64,000 nt of DNA from Roseisolibacter agri (GTDB lineage Bacteria > Gemmatimonadota > Gemmatimonadetes > Gemmatimonadales > Gemmatimonadaceae): NCBI RefSeq assembly GCF_030159095.1, contig NZ_BRXS01000001.1, forward strand, positions 992,001 through 1,056,000, in the 5' to 3' direction. The first letter of the stretch is position 1. Every line of letters begins with the position of its first letter. The translations under genes and the position numbers were made by a program. Below are positions 31,314 through 39,858 of the stretch, piece after piece. Below the pieces are notes generated by a model, which did not search any database, was not told the origin of the DNA, and saw only the letters and a list, made by a program, of their open reading frames with translations.

Positions 31314-34106
31314 TTACGACTTCTTGCCGCCCACCAGCGAGCGCAGCACGTACGGCAGGATCCCGCCGTGCTTGTAGTAGCTCAGCTCCTCGGGGGTGTC
31401 GATGCGCGCCAGCACCTCGAACCGCTTCTCGCTGCCGTCCGGGGCCGTGGCCTTGACGGTCAGCCGCGCGCGCGGGCGCAGCGTCGCCTCGCTCAGCCCC
31501 TCGACCTCGAACGTCTCGAAGCCGGTGAGCGCGAGCGACTGGCGCGTGTCGCCGTTCGTGAACTCGCACGGCAGCACGCCCATCCCCACCAGGTTGGAGC
31601 GGTGGATGCGCTCGAAGCTCTCGGCGATCACGGCGCGCACGCCGAGCAGCACCGTGCCCTTCGCCGCCCAGTCGCGGCTGGAGCCCGTGCCGTACTCCTT
31701 GCCGGCGATGATGACGAGCGGCGTGCCCTCCTGCTGGTACTGCATCGCCGCGTCGAAGATCGACACCGGGTTGCCGCCCGGCTGCGTCGTCGTCACGCCG
31801 CCCTCGGTGCCCGGCACCAGCTCGTTGCGCAGGCGGATGTTGGCGAACGTGCCGCGCATCATCACCTCGTGGTGGCCGCGGCGCGCGCCGTACGAGTTGA
31901 ACTCGCGCGTCGTCACGCCGTGCGCGATCAGCCACTTACCCGCGGGGCTCGCGGCCGCGATGTTGCCGGCCGGCGAGATGTGGTCCGTGGTGATCGAGTC
32001 GCCGAACATGCCGAGCACGCGCGCGCCCGTGATGGGCTTCACGCCCGGCGCCTCCATCGTCATCCCCTCGAAGTACGGCGGGTTGGCGACGTAGGTGGAC
32101 TTCGGGTCCCACGCGTAGGTCGCGCCCTTCGGCACGTCGAGCGCACGCCACTGCTCGTCGCCCTCGAAGACGTTCGCGTACTGCTTGGCGAACATCTCGC
32201 CCTTCACGCTCTGCAGGATCGTGTCCTCGATCTCCTGCGGCGACGGCCAGATGTCGCGCAGGAACACCGGCCCGTCCGCGCCGACGCCGAGCGGCTCGCG
32301 CTCGAGGTCGATGTCCATGCGGCCCGCGAGCGCGTACGCCACCACGAGCATCGGGCTCGCGAGGTAGTTGAAGCGCGTGTGCGGGTTGACGCGGCCCTCG
32401 AAGTTCCGGTTGCCCGAGAGCACCGCGCTTACAACAAGCTTTCCCTTTTCCACCGCGTGGGCGATCGGCTCCGGGAGCGGGCCCGAGTTGCCGATGCACG
32501 TCATGCAGCCGTAGCCCGCGAGGTAGAACCCGATCGCGTCGAGGTCCTCCATCACGCCGGCCTTCTCGTAGTAGTCCGTCACCACGCGCGAGCCCGGCGA
32601 CAGCGTCGTCTTCACCCACGGCTTGGCGGCGAGCCCCTTCCGGCGCGCGTTGCGCGCCAGCAGGCCGGCGCCGAGCATGACGCTCGGGTTGGACGTGTTG
32701 GTGCAGCTCGTGATGGCGGCGATGACGACGGCGCCGTGCTTCAGCACGAACTTCTGCCCGTTGTACTCGACCTCCACCCCCTCCGGCTCCTGCTCCTCGA
32801 CCGCGGTGGCGACGACGCCCGGGTGCAGCTCCGGGGACGCGCTGACCTTGTGCGTGTTCGCGAGCTCGGCCTTCGCCGCGACCGTGCCCGCCTTCGCCAG
32901 CGTCTCCTCGAGGTGCAGCTGGAAGGTCTGCTTGCTCTCGCGCAGCGGGATGCGGTCCTGCGGGCGGCGCGGGCCGGCGAGCGACGGCACGACCGTCGAC
33001 AGGTCGAGCTCCAGCGTGTCGGTGTACACCGGGTCCGGCGTCTCGTCGGTGCGGAAGAGGCCCTGCGCCTTCGTGTACGCCTCCACGAGCGCGATCTGCT
33101 CCTCGCTGCGGCCGGTGAGGCGCAGGTACTTCAGCGTCTCCTCGTCGACCGGGAAGAAGCCCATCGTGGCCCCGTACTCCGGCGCCATGTTGGCGATCGT
33201 CGCGCGGTCCGCGAGCGACAGGCCGCCGAGACCGGGGCCGTAGTACTCGACGAACTTGCCGACGACCTTCTTCTTGCGGAGCATCTCGGTGCACGTCAGC
33301 ACGAGGTCCGTCGCCGTCGCGCCGACGGGGAGGCGGCCGGTGAGCTTGAAGCCCACCACCTCGGGCACGAGCATCGACGTTGGCTGGCCGAGCATCGCCG
33401 CCTCCGCCTCGATGCCGCCGACGCCCCAGCCGAACACGCCGAGGCCGTTCACCATCGTCGTGTGCGAGTCGGTGCCGACGAGCGAGTCGGGGTAGGCGAG
33501 CGTCTCGCCGTTGTCGTCGCGCGTGAAGACGACGCGCGCCAGGTACTCGAGGTTCACCTGGTGGCAGATGCCCGTGCCCGGCGGCACCGCGCTGAAGTTC
33601 GTGAACGCGTCCTGGCCCCAGCGCAGGAAGCGGTAGCGCTCCTGGTTGCGCTCGTACTCGAACGACACGTTCTGCAGGAACGCCTCGGCGGTGCCGTACT
33701 CGTCGGCCTGCACCGAGTGGTCGATCACGAGGTCGACCGGCTGCAGTGGGTTGATGCGCTGCGGGTCGCCGCCGAGCGCCGTGATCGCGTCGCGCATCGC
33801 CGCGAGGTCGACGACGCAGGGGACGCCGGTGAAGTCCTGCAGCAGCACGCGTGCGGGGCGGTAGGCCACCTCCTTCTCGGCGGCGGCCGTCACGTCCCAC
33901 TTCGCGAGCGCCTCGACGTCCGCCTTCTTCACGAAGGCGCCGTCCTCGCCACGCAGCAGGTTCTCCAGCAGGACCTTCAGCGAGAACGGGAGGCGGTCGA
34001 CGTTCCCGCCCGACAGCTCGCGCAGCGCGTCGAGGCGGAAGTAGGCGTACGACTTCCCGCCGACCGACAGCGTCGCCCGGCTGCCGAAGGAGTTGGGGTG
34101 CGTCAT
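31314..34106 (-). CDS. acnA: aconitate hydratase A
   Basis: Aconitase interconverts citrate and isocitrate in the TCA cycle through a [4Fe-4S] cluster. The 930-residue protein is of the AcnA/IRP type. It shows [22 protein letters not shown]-like sequence in the first part, the first cluster cysteine in [11 protein letters not shown] (near residue 467), the other two in [15 protein letters not shown] (near 535), and [17 protein letters not shown] in the swivelling domain. Length fits the family (about 890-930). The ATG at 34106 gives MTHPNSFGS, a usual start. An AT-rich patch with rare codons occurs at 32428-32452 (see findings). It is monocistronic and ends at a strong hairpin. Proteins of this type can bind mRNA when the cluster is lost. 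Confidence 0.97.
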   Translation of the reverse strand: MTHPNSFGSRATLSVGGKSYAYFRLDALRELSGGNVDRLPFSLKVLLENLLRGEDGAFVKKADVEALAKWDVTAAAEKEVAYRPARVLLQDFTGVPCVVDLAAMRDAITALGGDPQRINPLQPVDLVIDHSVQADEYGTAEAFLQNVSFEYERNQERYRFLRWGQDAFTNFSAVPPGTGICHQVNLEYLARVVFTRDDNGETLAYPDSLVGTDSHTTMVNGLGVFGWGVGGIEAEAAMLGQPTSMLVPEVVGFKLTGRLPVGATATDLVLTCTEMLRKKKVVGKFVEYYGPGLGGLSLADRATIANMAPEYGATMGFFPVDEETLKYLRLTGRSEEQIALVEAYTKAQGLFRTDETPDPVYTDTLELDLSTVVPSLAGPRRPQDRIPLRESKQTFQLHLEETLAKAGTVAAKAELANTHKVSASPELHPGVVATAVEEQEPEGVEVEYNGQKFVLKHGAVVIAAITSCTNTSNPSVMLGAGLLARNARRKGLAAKPWVKTTLSPGSRVVTDYYEKAGVMEDLDAIGFYLAGYGCMTCIGNSGPLPEPIAHAVEKGKLVVSAVLSGNRNFEGRVNPHTRFNYLASPMLVVAYALAGRMDIDLEREPLGVGADGPVFLRDIWPSPQEIEDTILQSVKGEMFAKQYANVFEGDEQWRALDVPKGATYAWDPKSTYVANPPYFEGMTMEAPGVKPITGARVLGMFGDSITTDHISPAGNIAAASPAGKWLIAHGVTTREFNSYGARRGHHEVMMRGTFANIRLRNELVPGTEGGVTTTQPGGNPVSIFDAAMQYQQEGTPLVIIAGKEYGTGSSRDWAAKGTVLLGVRAVIAESFERIHRSNLVGMGVLPCEFTNGDTRQSLALTGFETFEVEGLSEATLRPRARLTVKATAPDGSEKRFEVLARIDTPEELSYYKHGGILPYVLRSLVGGKKS

Positions 34107-34226
34107 TGCATTGGCTCGGTGATCGCGCCCGGCGGGGCCCGCGGCCGCGGCGGGGGCGCGAGGTTCGGAGTGGAGCCGCTGCGCGGGTGAGCGGGAGGCC
34201 GCGCAGGCTGGGGGGCAATCTAGCAC

Positions 34227-34358
34227 GAGCGTCGAGCGGTGAGCGTCGAGCGTGCCGCGGCGTCCTGCCGGCGGCCACTGGCGTGGCGGGCCGTTCCCGG
34301 CGTTCCTTCGGCTTCGTCCGAGCCGCCCTCGACGCTCGCCGCTCACCGCTCGACGCTC
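34227..34358. repeat. 19-bp inverted repeat ahead of the M20 gene
   Basis: GAGCGTCGAGCGGTGAGCG (34227-34245) has a perfect inverted copy at 34340-34358, with 94 bases between. Both arms also contain the shorter direct repeat GAGCGTCGAG. The right arm ends eight bases before the ATG at 34366. Confidence 0.6.
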
Positions 34359-34365
34359 CCCGCTC

Positions 34366-35406
34366 ATGTCGCTGCCCGCGTTCGACCCTGCTGCCCCGCT
34401 CGATCCCGTCGCGCTCGCGGCGCACCTCATGGCCGCCGACTCCACCAGTGGGCGCGAGGCGCCGGCGATCGATCGCATGGCGCAGGTGCTCGCCGCGCGC
34501 GGCTGGCGCGTGACGCGCATCCCCGTCGGTCCCGGCCGCGACGACCTGTTCGCCGAGGGCGAGCGTCCCGCGGAGGTCGTGCTCTCGACGCACCTCGACA
34601 CGGTGCCGCCGTTCATCCCGCCGCGGCTGCACGACGGCCGCCTGTACGGGCGCGGGGCGTGCGACGCGAAGGGGATCGCCGCCGCGATGGTGTGCGCGGC
34701 CGAGCGGCTGCGCGCGCGCGCCGTGCCGGTGGGGCTGCTGTTCGTGGTGGGCGAGGAGACCGCGCACGACGGTGCGCACGCGGCGAACGACGCGCAGCCG
34801 CGCCTCGCGCCCGCGTGCCGCGCGCTGATCAACGGCGAGCCGACGGAGAGCGTGCTGGGCGTGGGCACCAAGGGCGCGCTCCGCTTCACGCTGCGCGCCA
34901 CCGGGCGCGCCTGCCACTCCGCCTATCCGCAGCTGGGCGAGAGCGCGATCGCGAAGCTGGCGCGCCTGCTGGTGGAGCTGGAGACCCTCGCGCTGCCGAC
35001 GGACCCTATACTCGGCGCGACGACGATCAACGTCGGCTCCGTCACGGGCGGCGTCGCCGACAACGTCGTCCCGCCGCTGGCCGAGGCGCGCTGCATGGCG
35101 CGGCTGGTGACGCCGGCGGAGACGCTGCGCGCGGTGCTCGAGGCCTGGGTCGGCGACCGCGCGACGATCACGTGGGGGATCACCGTGCCTCCGGTGCACC
35201 TCGGGACCGCGCCCGGCTTCCGCACCGACGTCGTCGCCTACGCGACCGACATCCCCGTGCTCACGCGCTGGGGGCGGCCGTACCTGTTCGGGCCGGGCTC
35301 CATCCACGTCGCGCACACCGACGACGAGCACGTGGACGTGGCCGAGCTGCGCGCCGCCGTGGACGCCTACGAGCGGCTGGCCGCGGCGGCGCTGACGGAG
35401 TCGTGA
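34366..35406 (+). CDS. M20-family metallopeptidase (acetylornithine/succinyl-diaminopimelate deacylase-like)
   Basis: The 346-residue protein has the M20 metal ligands in order: H in STHLDTVPP (with D two residues on), D in [13 protein letters not shown], the E-E pair in [11 protein letters not shown] in INGEPTE, and a C-terminal H in [12 protein letters not shown]. The dimerisation domain contains [14 protein letters not shown]. Relatives remove acyl groups from ornithine, lysine or diaminopimelate, or split small peptides. At 346 residues it is a little shorter than ArgE/DapE (about 375-380), closest in length to LysK/ArgE-like enzymes; no arginine or lysine genes are adjacent. A long inverted repeat lies upstream. 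It converges with a small exported-protein gene, four bases apart. Confidence 0.88.
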   Translation: MSLPAFDPAAPLDPVALAAHLMAADSTSGREAPAIDRMAQVLAARGWRVTRIPVGPGRDDLFAEGERPAEVVLSTHLDTVPPFIPPRLHDGRLYGRGACDAKGIAAAMVCAAERLRARAVPVGLLFVVGEETAHDGAHAANDAQPRLAPACRALINGEPTESVLGVGTKGALRFTLRATGRACHSAYPQLGESAIAKLARLLVELETLALPTDPILGATTINVGSVTGGVADNVVPPLAEARCMARLVTPAETLRAVLEAWVGDRATITWGITVPPVHLGTAPGFRTDVVAYATDIPVLTRWGRPYLFGPGSIHVAHTDDEHVDVAELRAAVDAYERLAAAALTES

Positions 35407-35410
35407 GCGC

Positions 35411-35788
35411 TCAGCGCAGGTACTGGTAGAGCCCCACCAGCCCCGTCACGGCGCCGCCGAAGGCGAGGATCCCGCCGGCGTCGTCGCCGACGATCAGGCC
35501 GATGACGACCGCGGCGCCGCCGACGATCATCAGCGCCTCGGGCTGGCCGAAGCCGGGGCGGTTGCGCGGCGCGCGCTCCCGCTCGCCCTGCTGCGCCGCG
35601 CGGGCGGCGTGCATGGGCGCGGTGGCGACGCCGGCGCGGGCGCCTTCGCGGGTGGGGCCGGGCGCGGGCGGCGTCTCGGACTGCGGCGCGGCCGCGGCGG
35701 GTGCGGGCACGGCGGGCGTGGTCAGCTCCTGGGCGGCCGCGGGCGCGGCGGTGACGAGCAGGGCAAGGACGAGCGAGCGCACGGACAT
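35411..35788 (-). CDS. small exported Ala/Pro-rich protein with membrane anchor
   Basis: The 125-residue protein has a signal peptide (VRSLVLALLVTAAPAAAQ), a disordered Ala/Pro/Thr-rich middle, a basic stretch (GERERAPRNRPG) and a hydrophobic glycine-rich C-terminus (ALMIVGGAAVVIGLIVGDD and AFGGAVTGLVGLYQYLR). The last part could be one or two short helices in a membrane. The ATG at 35788 directly precedes the signal peptide. I recognise no family. Its glycine-rich end resembles the zipper of the lipoprotein at 29062. Confidence 0.6.
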   Translation of the reverse strand: MSVRSLVLALLVTAAPAAAQELTTPAVPAPAAAAPQSETPPAPGPTREGARAGVATAPMHAARAAQQGERERAPRNRPGFGQPEALMIVGGAAVVIGLIVGDDAGGILAFGGAVTGLVGLYQYLR

Positions 35789-35944
35789 TCGACACCTCGG
35801 CGAGGGGTGGGCACCACGGAACCGTCGGGGATGAGGAAAGATGCAGGCCGCGCCGCATCGCCGTCCCGGCCGCTTTCGTGAACGGATGGTCGTTCGCATG
35901 TTGGGGCGCTGCGGCTGGCCCACCACTCAGTCACAGGAGGCGTC

Positions 35945-36787
35945 ATGCGATCCGTTCGTCGCGCCCTCGCGCTGCTCGCTCTCGTCCCCGTCGCCGCATC
36001 CGCGCAGGTCGTCCGATCCGCGGCCGGCCCCACTGCCGCCGACATCACGGCCGCGCGCGACCAGTTCCGCGTCGACCTCGGCGGCGGCAATGTCCCGGGA
36101 GCCGCCGGCCTGTTCTCCGACGGCACCGGCGCGCGTCGCGAGATCAACTGGGATGCAGTGCCCGACCAGTTCGCCTCGCCCAATAACCTGCCGGCGAACT
36201 TCTTCAATGTGAACTCGCCCCGAGGCGCCATCTTCTCGACGCCCGGCTCGGGTTTCAGGGTGAGCGCGGACGCGGTCAACCCGACGGCCACGCCGATCGC
36301 ATTTGGCGAGATCAACCCCACCTACGGGGCGACGTTCGCCGCCTTTTCGCCTGAGCGCCTGTTCACCGCCGTCGGCAGCAACATCGTCGACGTACAGTTC
36401 TTCCTGGCGGGGACCGACACGCCGGCGCTCACCCGCGGCTTCGGGGCGATCTTCGTGGACGTGGACATGTCGGGGACGTCCATTGAGTACTTCGGGCTCA
36501 CCGGCAACTCACTCGGCGTGTTCGCCGTTCCCGGCCTCGTGGGAAGTCAGACGTTCTCCTTCCTCGGGGTCTCTTGGGACGACGCAATCGTGAGCCGCGT
36601 GCGCATCATCGCGGGCACCACGGGACTCGGTCCGAACGACGGCGGCTCGACAGACGTCGTCGTGATGGACGATTTCCTCTATGGCAATCCGACGGCGGCG
36701 GCCGTCGTCCCCGAGCCGGCGACCGTGCTGCTCGTGGCCTCCGGCCTGGCGCTCGGCGCGCTCGTGAGGCGCCGCCGCCTCGGGTGA
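35945..36787 (+). CDS. PEP-CTERM sorting-domain protein, lower GC
   Basis: The 280-residue protein has a signal peptide (VRRALALLALVPVAASAQ), and the end VPEPATVLLVASGLALGALVRRRR, a PEP-CTERM sorting signal. The mature part matches secreted proteins of this class: REINWDAVPDQFASPNNLPANFFN, SPRGAIFSTPGSGFRVSAD, and FLAGTDTPALTRGFGAIFVD, with a late GVSWDDAIVSRVRI. These phrases suggest a lectin-like jelly roll. CAGGAGG before the ATG is the best ribosome site in this region. Base composition is visibly less GC-rich than the neighbours, and the hydrophobic part of its signal differs from the four genes at 23-26 kb, so it may have been acquired separately. Confidence 0.85.
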   Translation: MRSVRRALALLALVPVAASAQVVRSAAGPTAADITAARDQFRVDLGGGNVPGAAGLFSDGTGARREINWDAVPDQFASPNNLPANFFNVNSPRGAIFSTPGSGFRVSADAVNPTATPIAFGEINPTYGATFAAFSPERLFTAVGSNIVDVQFFLAGTDTPALTRGFGAIFVDVDMSGTSIEYFGLTGNSLGVFAVPGLVGSQTFSFLGVSWDDAIVSRVRIIAGTTGLGPNDGGSTDVVVMDDFLYGNPTAAAVVPEPATVLLVASGLALGALVRRRRLG

Positions 36788-36808
36788 TCCGACGCAGTGC
36801 ATGTGAGA

Positions 36809-36844
36809 GACGGGGGGCGGCGTCCACGGACGCCGCCCCCCGTC
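36809..36844. terminator. long hairpin between convergent genes
   Basis: GACGGGGGGCGGCGTCC (36809-36825) pairs perfectly with GGACGCCGCCCCCCGTC (36828-36844). It can end transcripts from both sides. Confidence 0.75.
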
Positions 36845-36862
36845 GTCGTCGCGTGCGAGCGG

Positions 36863-38167
36863 TCAGGCTGCCGGCGGCGTCTCCAGCAGCCCGTCCTCGC
36901 CACCGGGGACCACCTGCTCCATCGCCGGCGCCAGCGGCACGACCGGGACCAGCGGCGCGAGCCCGGGCGTCGCCGACGCGGGGAGCGTCGCCGGCGGCAG
37001 CACGACCGGCGTGGCGAGGATCGGCGACGGCGCGCTCACCCGGCCCACCGTCTCGACGGTGATCGCGTGCGTGGGGCAGATGCGCACGAAGTTGCCGTCG
37101 GCCGGGGACCACGACAGCTCCCGGCTCAGCGGATAGGCCGTGCCGTCCGCCTGCTGCCCCATCACGTGCGGCGCGAGGGCGACGCACAGCCCGCACGCGG
37201 TGCACTTCTCGTGGTCCACCGACAGGCGCACCGTGCGCCGCGGGAAGATCCCGCCGGGCGCCGTGAACAGCTCGTCGAGCCCGCGCAGCGCCTCGCACGC
37301 GGCGCGGTAGCCCTCGTCGATCAGCTCCTGCGCGTGGCCGAAGACGAACCACCCGATGTGGCTAACACGCGGCCGCACGAGCAGCATCGGCGGGCCGTTC
37401 CAGTGGCTCAGCGGCGGCACCTGCAGCGCCTGCATCATCACGCTCGCGGAGCGCATGAAGATCGACGCGAAGCCCTGCGCGTGGATCGTCGTGTCGTGCG
37501 TCAGGTCGGCGTTGCCGACGTCCACCGCGATGATCGCGTCCACCGGCGGCGCGACGCGGTTCCGCGCGGCGATGGAGACGGGGAGGTTGTCGACCGTGCC
37601 GCCGTCGACGCACACGCGCCCGTCGACGCGTCCGGGCGGGAAGAAGCCGGGCAGCGCGCACGACGCGTACACCGCGTCGCGCACCGGCACGTCGCGCAGC
37701 CCGTTGAGCCCCCACACGACCTGGGTGCCGCGCGCGACGTCCACGGTGTTGACCAGCAGCGGCAGCTCCAGCGTGTCGAAGTCGCCGTCGGGCACCACCT
37801 GCTCGACGAGCTCGCGCAGCGGCTCCGCCATGTACAGCGACGCGGCGCGCATGCGCTCGACCAGCATGCCGTAGTGGTTGATGCGGAACAGGTCGCGGCG
37901 CTTGAGCGCGACGGCACGCCGCGCCATCTCGTCCTCGTGCAGCCCCGCCGCGTACGCGGCGCCGAGCAGCGCGCCGATGCTGGAGCCGGCGACGAGCGAG
38001 GGGCGGATGCCGCGCTCGCGCAGCGCGCGCAGCACGCCGATGTGCGCGAATCCCTTCAGGCCCCCGCCACCCAGCACCAGCGCGATGCGCGGCGCCTGGC
38101 GCGCGACGACGCGCGGCGATCGCCGGGTGGCGGGGGTTTGCGCGCGGTCTTGGGGGTCTCCAGGCAT
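36863..38167 (-). CDS. patatin-like phospholipase fused to a ferredoxin domain
   Basis: The protein has 434 residues. Residues 26-300 are a patatin-type lipid acyl hydrolase: oxyanion loop GGGGLKG at 33-39, nucleophile S63 in GSSIG, and the dyad aspartate D188 in CVDGGTVDNLP. These enzymes deacylate phospholipids near the membrane. Residues 312-375 form a single-cluster ferredoxin: DHEKCTACGLC with C322, C325 and C328, and RICPTHAI with C364, the order of [4Fe-4S] ferredoxins that have one cluster. The last 60 residues are Pro/Val-rich linker. The ATG at 38167 starts MPGDPQDR; longer in-frame starts give non-conserved sequence. Patatin plus ferredoxin in one chain is unusual, and the redox partner is unknown. 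Confidence 0.85.
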   Translation of the reverse strand: MPGDPQDRAQTPATRRSPRVVARQAPRIALVLGGGGLKGFAHIGVLRALRERGIRPSLVAGSSIGALLGAAYAAGLHEDEMARRAVALKRRDLFRINHYGMLVERMRAASLYMAEPLRELVEQVVPDGDFDTLELPLLVNTVDVARGTQVVWGLNGLRDVPVRDAVYASCALPGFFPPGRVDGRVCVDGGTVDNLPVSIAARNRVAPPVDAIIAVDVGNADLTHDTTIHAQGFASIFMRSASVMMQALQVPPLSHWNGPPMLLVRPRVSHIGWFVFGHAQELIDEGYRAACEALRGLDELFTAPGGIFPRRTVRLSVDHEKCTACGLCVALAPHVMGQQADGTAYPLSRELSWSPADGNFVRICPTHAITVETVGRVSAPSPILATPVVLPPATLPASATPGLAPLVPVVPLAPAMEQVVPGGEDGLLETPPAA

Positions 38168-38380
38168 CGGTGTCCTCCCGCCACGCGGGCACGTGCACGC
38201 ACGGGTCGCGCTGCCGGGGGCACGCGACGTTCCACACGACCTTCCATGTCGGCCGATCGCATCCTGATGACCTGCAGACGCCTCCAGGGCCTGCGTGGTC
38301 ACCGTGTCCTACACCCCTGCAGTACGAAAGAAGCGCGCCAGTGCACGGTGCGCCGGTGGTTCCCAGCGTACATTAGCGCC

Positions 38381-39778
38381 ATGACGACCTCTCCCTCCAG
38401 CGGCCCGGCGCCCGCGCGCCACCGCGACGCGTCCCTCGTGCGCGCCCTCGGCACGTGGGGGCTGGCCGCCGGCATCGTGAACGTGACCATCGGCGGCGGC
38501 ATCTTCCGCCTCCCCGCCGGCGCCGCCGACGCCCTCGGCCCCGCCGCCCCGCTCGCGTACGTCGTCTGCGCGATCGCGATGGGCCTGATCGTCGTCTGCT
38601 TCGCCGAGGCGGGGAGTCGCGTCTCGCTGACGGGCGGCCTGTACGCGTACGTCGAGATCGCGTTCGGCCCGTTCCTCGGCTTCCTCACCGGCGTGATGCT
38701 CTGGGCGAGCATGAGCGCCGCGCTGGCCGCCGTCTCGACCTTCTTCGCCGACTCGCTGGTGGCGCTCGTGCCGGCGATCGGCGCCGGCGCGGGACGCGCG
38801 ATCGCGATGCTGGTGGCGCTGGCGCTCCTCGCGGGGCTGAACGTCCTCGGCGTGCGCGGCGCGAGCCGGTTCAATGCCGCGATGACGATCGCGAAGCTGC
38901 TGCCGCTGGCGGTCTTCGTCGCGCTCGGGGCGCTGGCGGTCAACGGCGCGAACCTCGCCATGACGCAGACGCCGAGCACCGACGCGATGGCGCGGGGCTC
39001 GGCCTTCCTCATCTTCGCCTTCCTCGGCGTCGAGGCGGCGCTGGTCCCCAGCGGCGAGGTGCGCGAGCCGTCGCGCACCGTGCCGCGCGCGCTCTTCCTC
39101 GCGATGCTCGCGGTGACGGTGGTCTACATCGCGGTGCACGTCGTGGCGCAGGGGATCCTCGGGCCCGCGCTGGCCGCCGCGAAGACGCCGCTCGCCGACG
39201 CCGCCGGCATCGCGCTCGGCGAGTGGGGGCGCAGGCTGATCCTCGTCGGCTCCGCGATCTCGATGTTCGGCTACGTCAGCGGCATGACGCTCGGCGTGCC
39301 GCGCATCCTGTACGCGTTCGGCCGCGACGGCTTCCTGCCGCGCGTCTTCGCGGCCGTGCACCCGCGCTACAAGACGCCGCACGTCGCGATCGTCGCGCAG
39401 GCGGTGCTCACCGCGGCGCTCGCGCTCAGCGGCGGCTTCGAGCGGCTGGCGCTCGTCGCCAACGGCGCCGCGCTGCTGGCCTACGCCGCGTGCTGCGCGG
39501 GCGCCTGGCAGCTGCGCCGCAAGGACGTGCGGCAGGCCGGCGGCGTGCCGTTCCGGACCCCCTTCGGCAGCGTCGCGCCCGCGCTCGCGCTGCTCGTCAT
39601 CGGCTGGCTGATGACGGGGCTCACGATGAACGAGTGGATCGCGCTCGCCGTCGTGCTCGTGCTGTCCGTGCCCGCGTACTTCCTCACGAAAGGGCGGCGC
39701 GTTCCGCACGGAGGAGCGGAGAGCGGTGAAGCGGAGGACGAAAGGGCGCGATACGAGACGGCGCAGCCTCGCGCCTGA
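38381..39778 (+). CDS. APC-superfamily amino acid permease
   Basis: The 465-residue protein has about 12 membrane helices. The first carries the APC substrate-binding break GIVNVTIGGGIFRLP (the G-x-G-x-G-x type), and FLIFAFLGVEAALVPSGEVREPSRTVPRAL matches the conserved helix 6 to loop 6 region of amino acid permeases. SGMTLGVPRILYAFGRDGFLP is also typical. Substrate is unknown; cationic or small neutral amino acids are likely. The last 25 residues (GGAESGEAEDERARYE) are encoded by a repeat-like sequence that also appears inverted just downstream, so the true end may once have been earlier. The kynureninase-like gene follows 80 bases on. Confidence 0.87.
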   Translation: MTTSPSSGPAPARHRDASLVRALGTWGLAAGIVNVTIGGGIFRLPAGAADALGPAAPLAYVVCAIAMGLIVVCFAEAGSRVSLTGGLYAYVEIAFGPFLGFLTGVMLWASMSAALAAVSTFFADSLVALVPAIGAGAGRAIAMLVALALLAGLNVLGVRGASRFNAAMTIAKLLPLAVFVALGALAVNGANLAMTQTPSTDAMARGSAFLIFAFLGVEAALVPSGEVREPSRTVPRALFLAMLAVTVVYIAVHVVAQGILGPALAAAKTPLADAAGIALGEWGRRLILVGSAISMFGYVSGMTLGVPRILYAFGRDGFLPRVFAAVHPRYKTPHVAIVAQAVLTAALALSGGFERLALVANGAALLAYAACCAGAWQLRRKDVRQAGGVPFRTPFGSVAPALALLVIGWLMTGLTMNEWIALAVVLVLSVPAYFLTKGRRVPHGGAESGEAEDERARYETAQPRA

Positions 39779-39811
39779 GGCGACTCCGCCCATCGCCGCT
39801 TCACCGTTTCA

Positions 39812-39856
39812 CGCTTCATCGTCCTCCGCTTCATCGTCCCCCGCTTCATCGTCCTC
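39812..39856 (+). repeat. three tandem 15-bp repeats before the kynureninase-like gene
   Basis: CGCTTCATCGTCCTC occurs at 39812-39826, 39827-39841 (one change, CCCC) and 39842-39856, ending two bases before the ATG at 39859. An inverted copy of TGAAGCGGAGGACGA lies at 39727-39741, inside the end of the permease gene. Confidence 0.7.
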
Positions 39857-39858
39857 CG

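Noticed and set aside
31119-34190. Plus-strand open frame of about 1000 codons opposite aconitase
   Set aside because: It is a by-product of high GC third positions in acnA; its translation is Arg/His/Val-rich, with no domain, and acnA explains the region fully.
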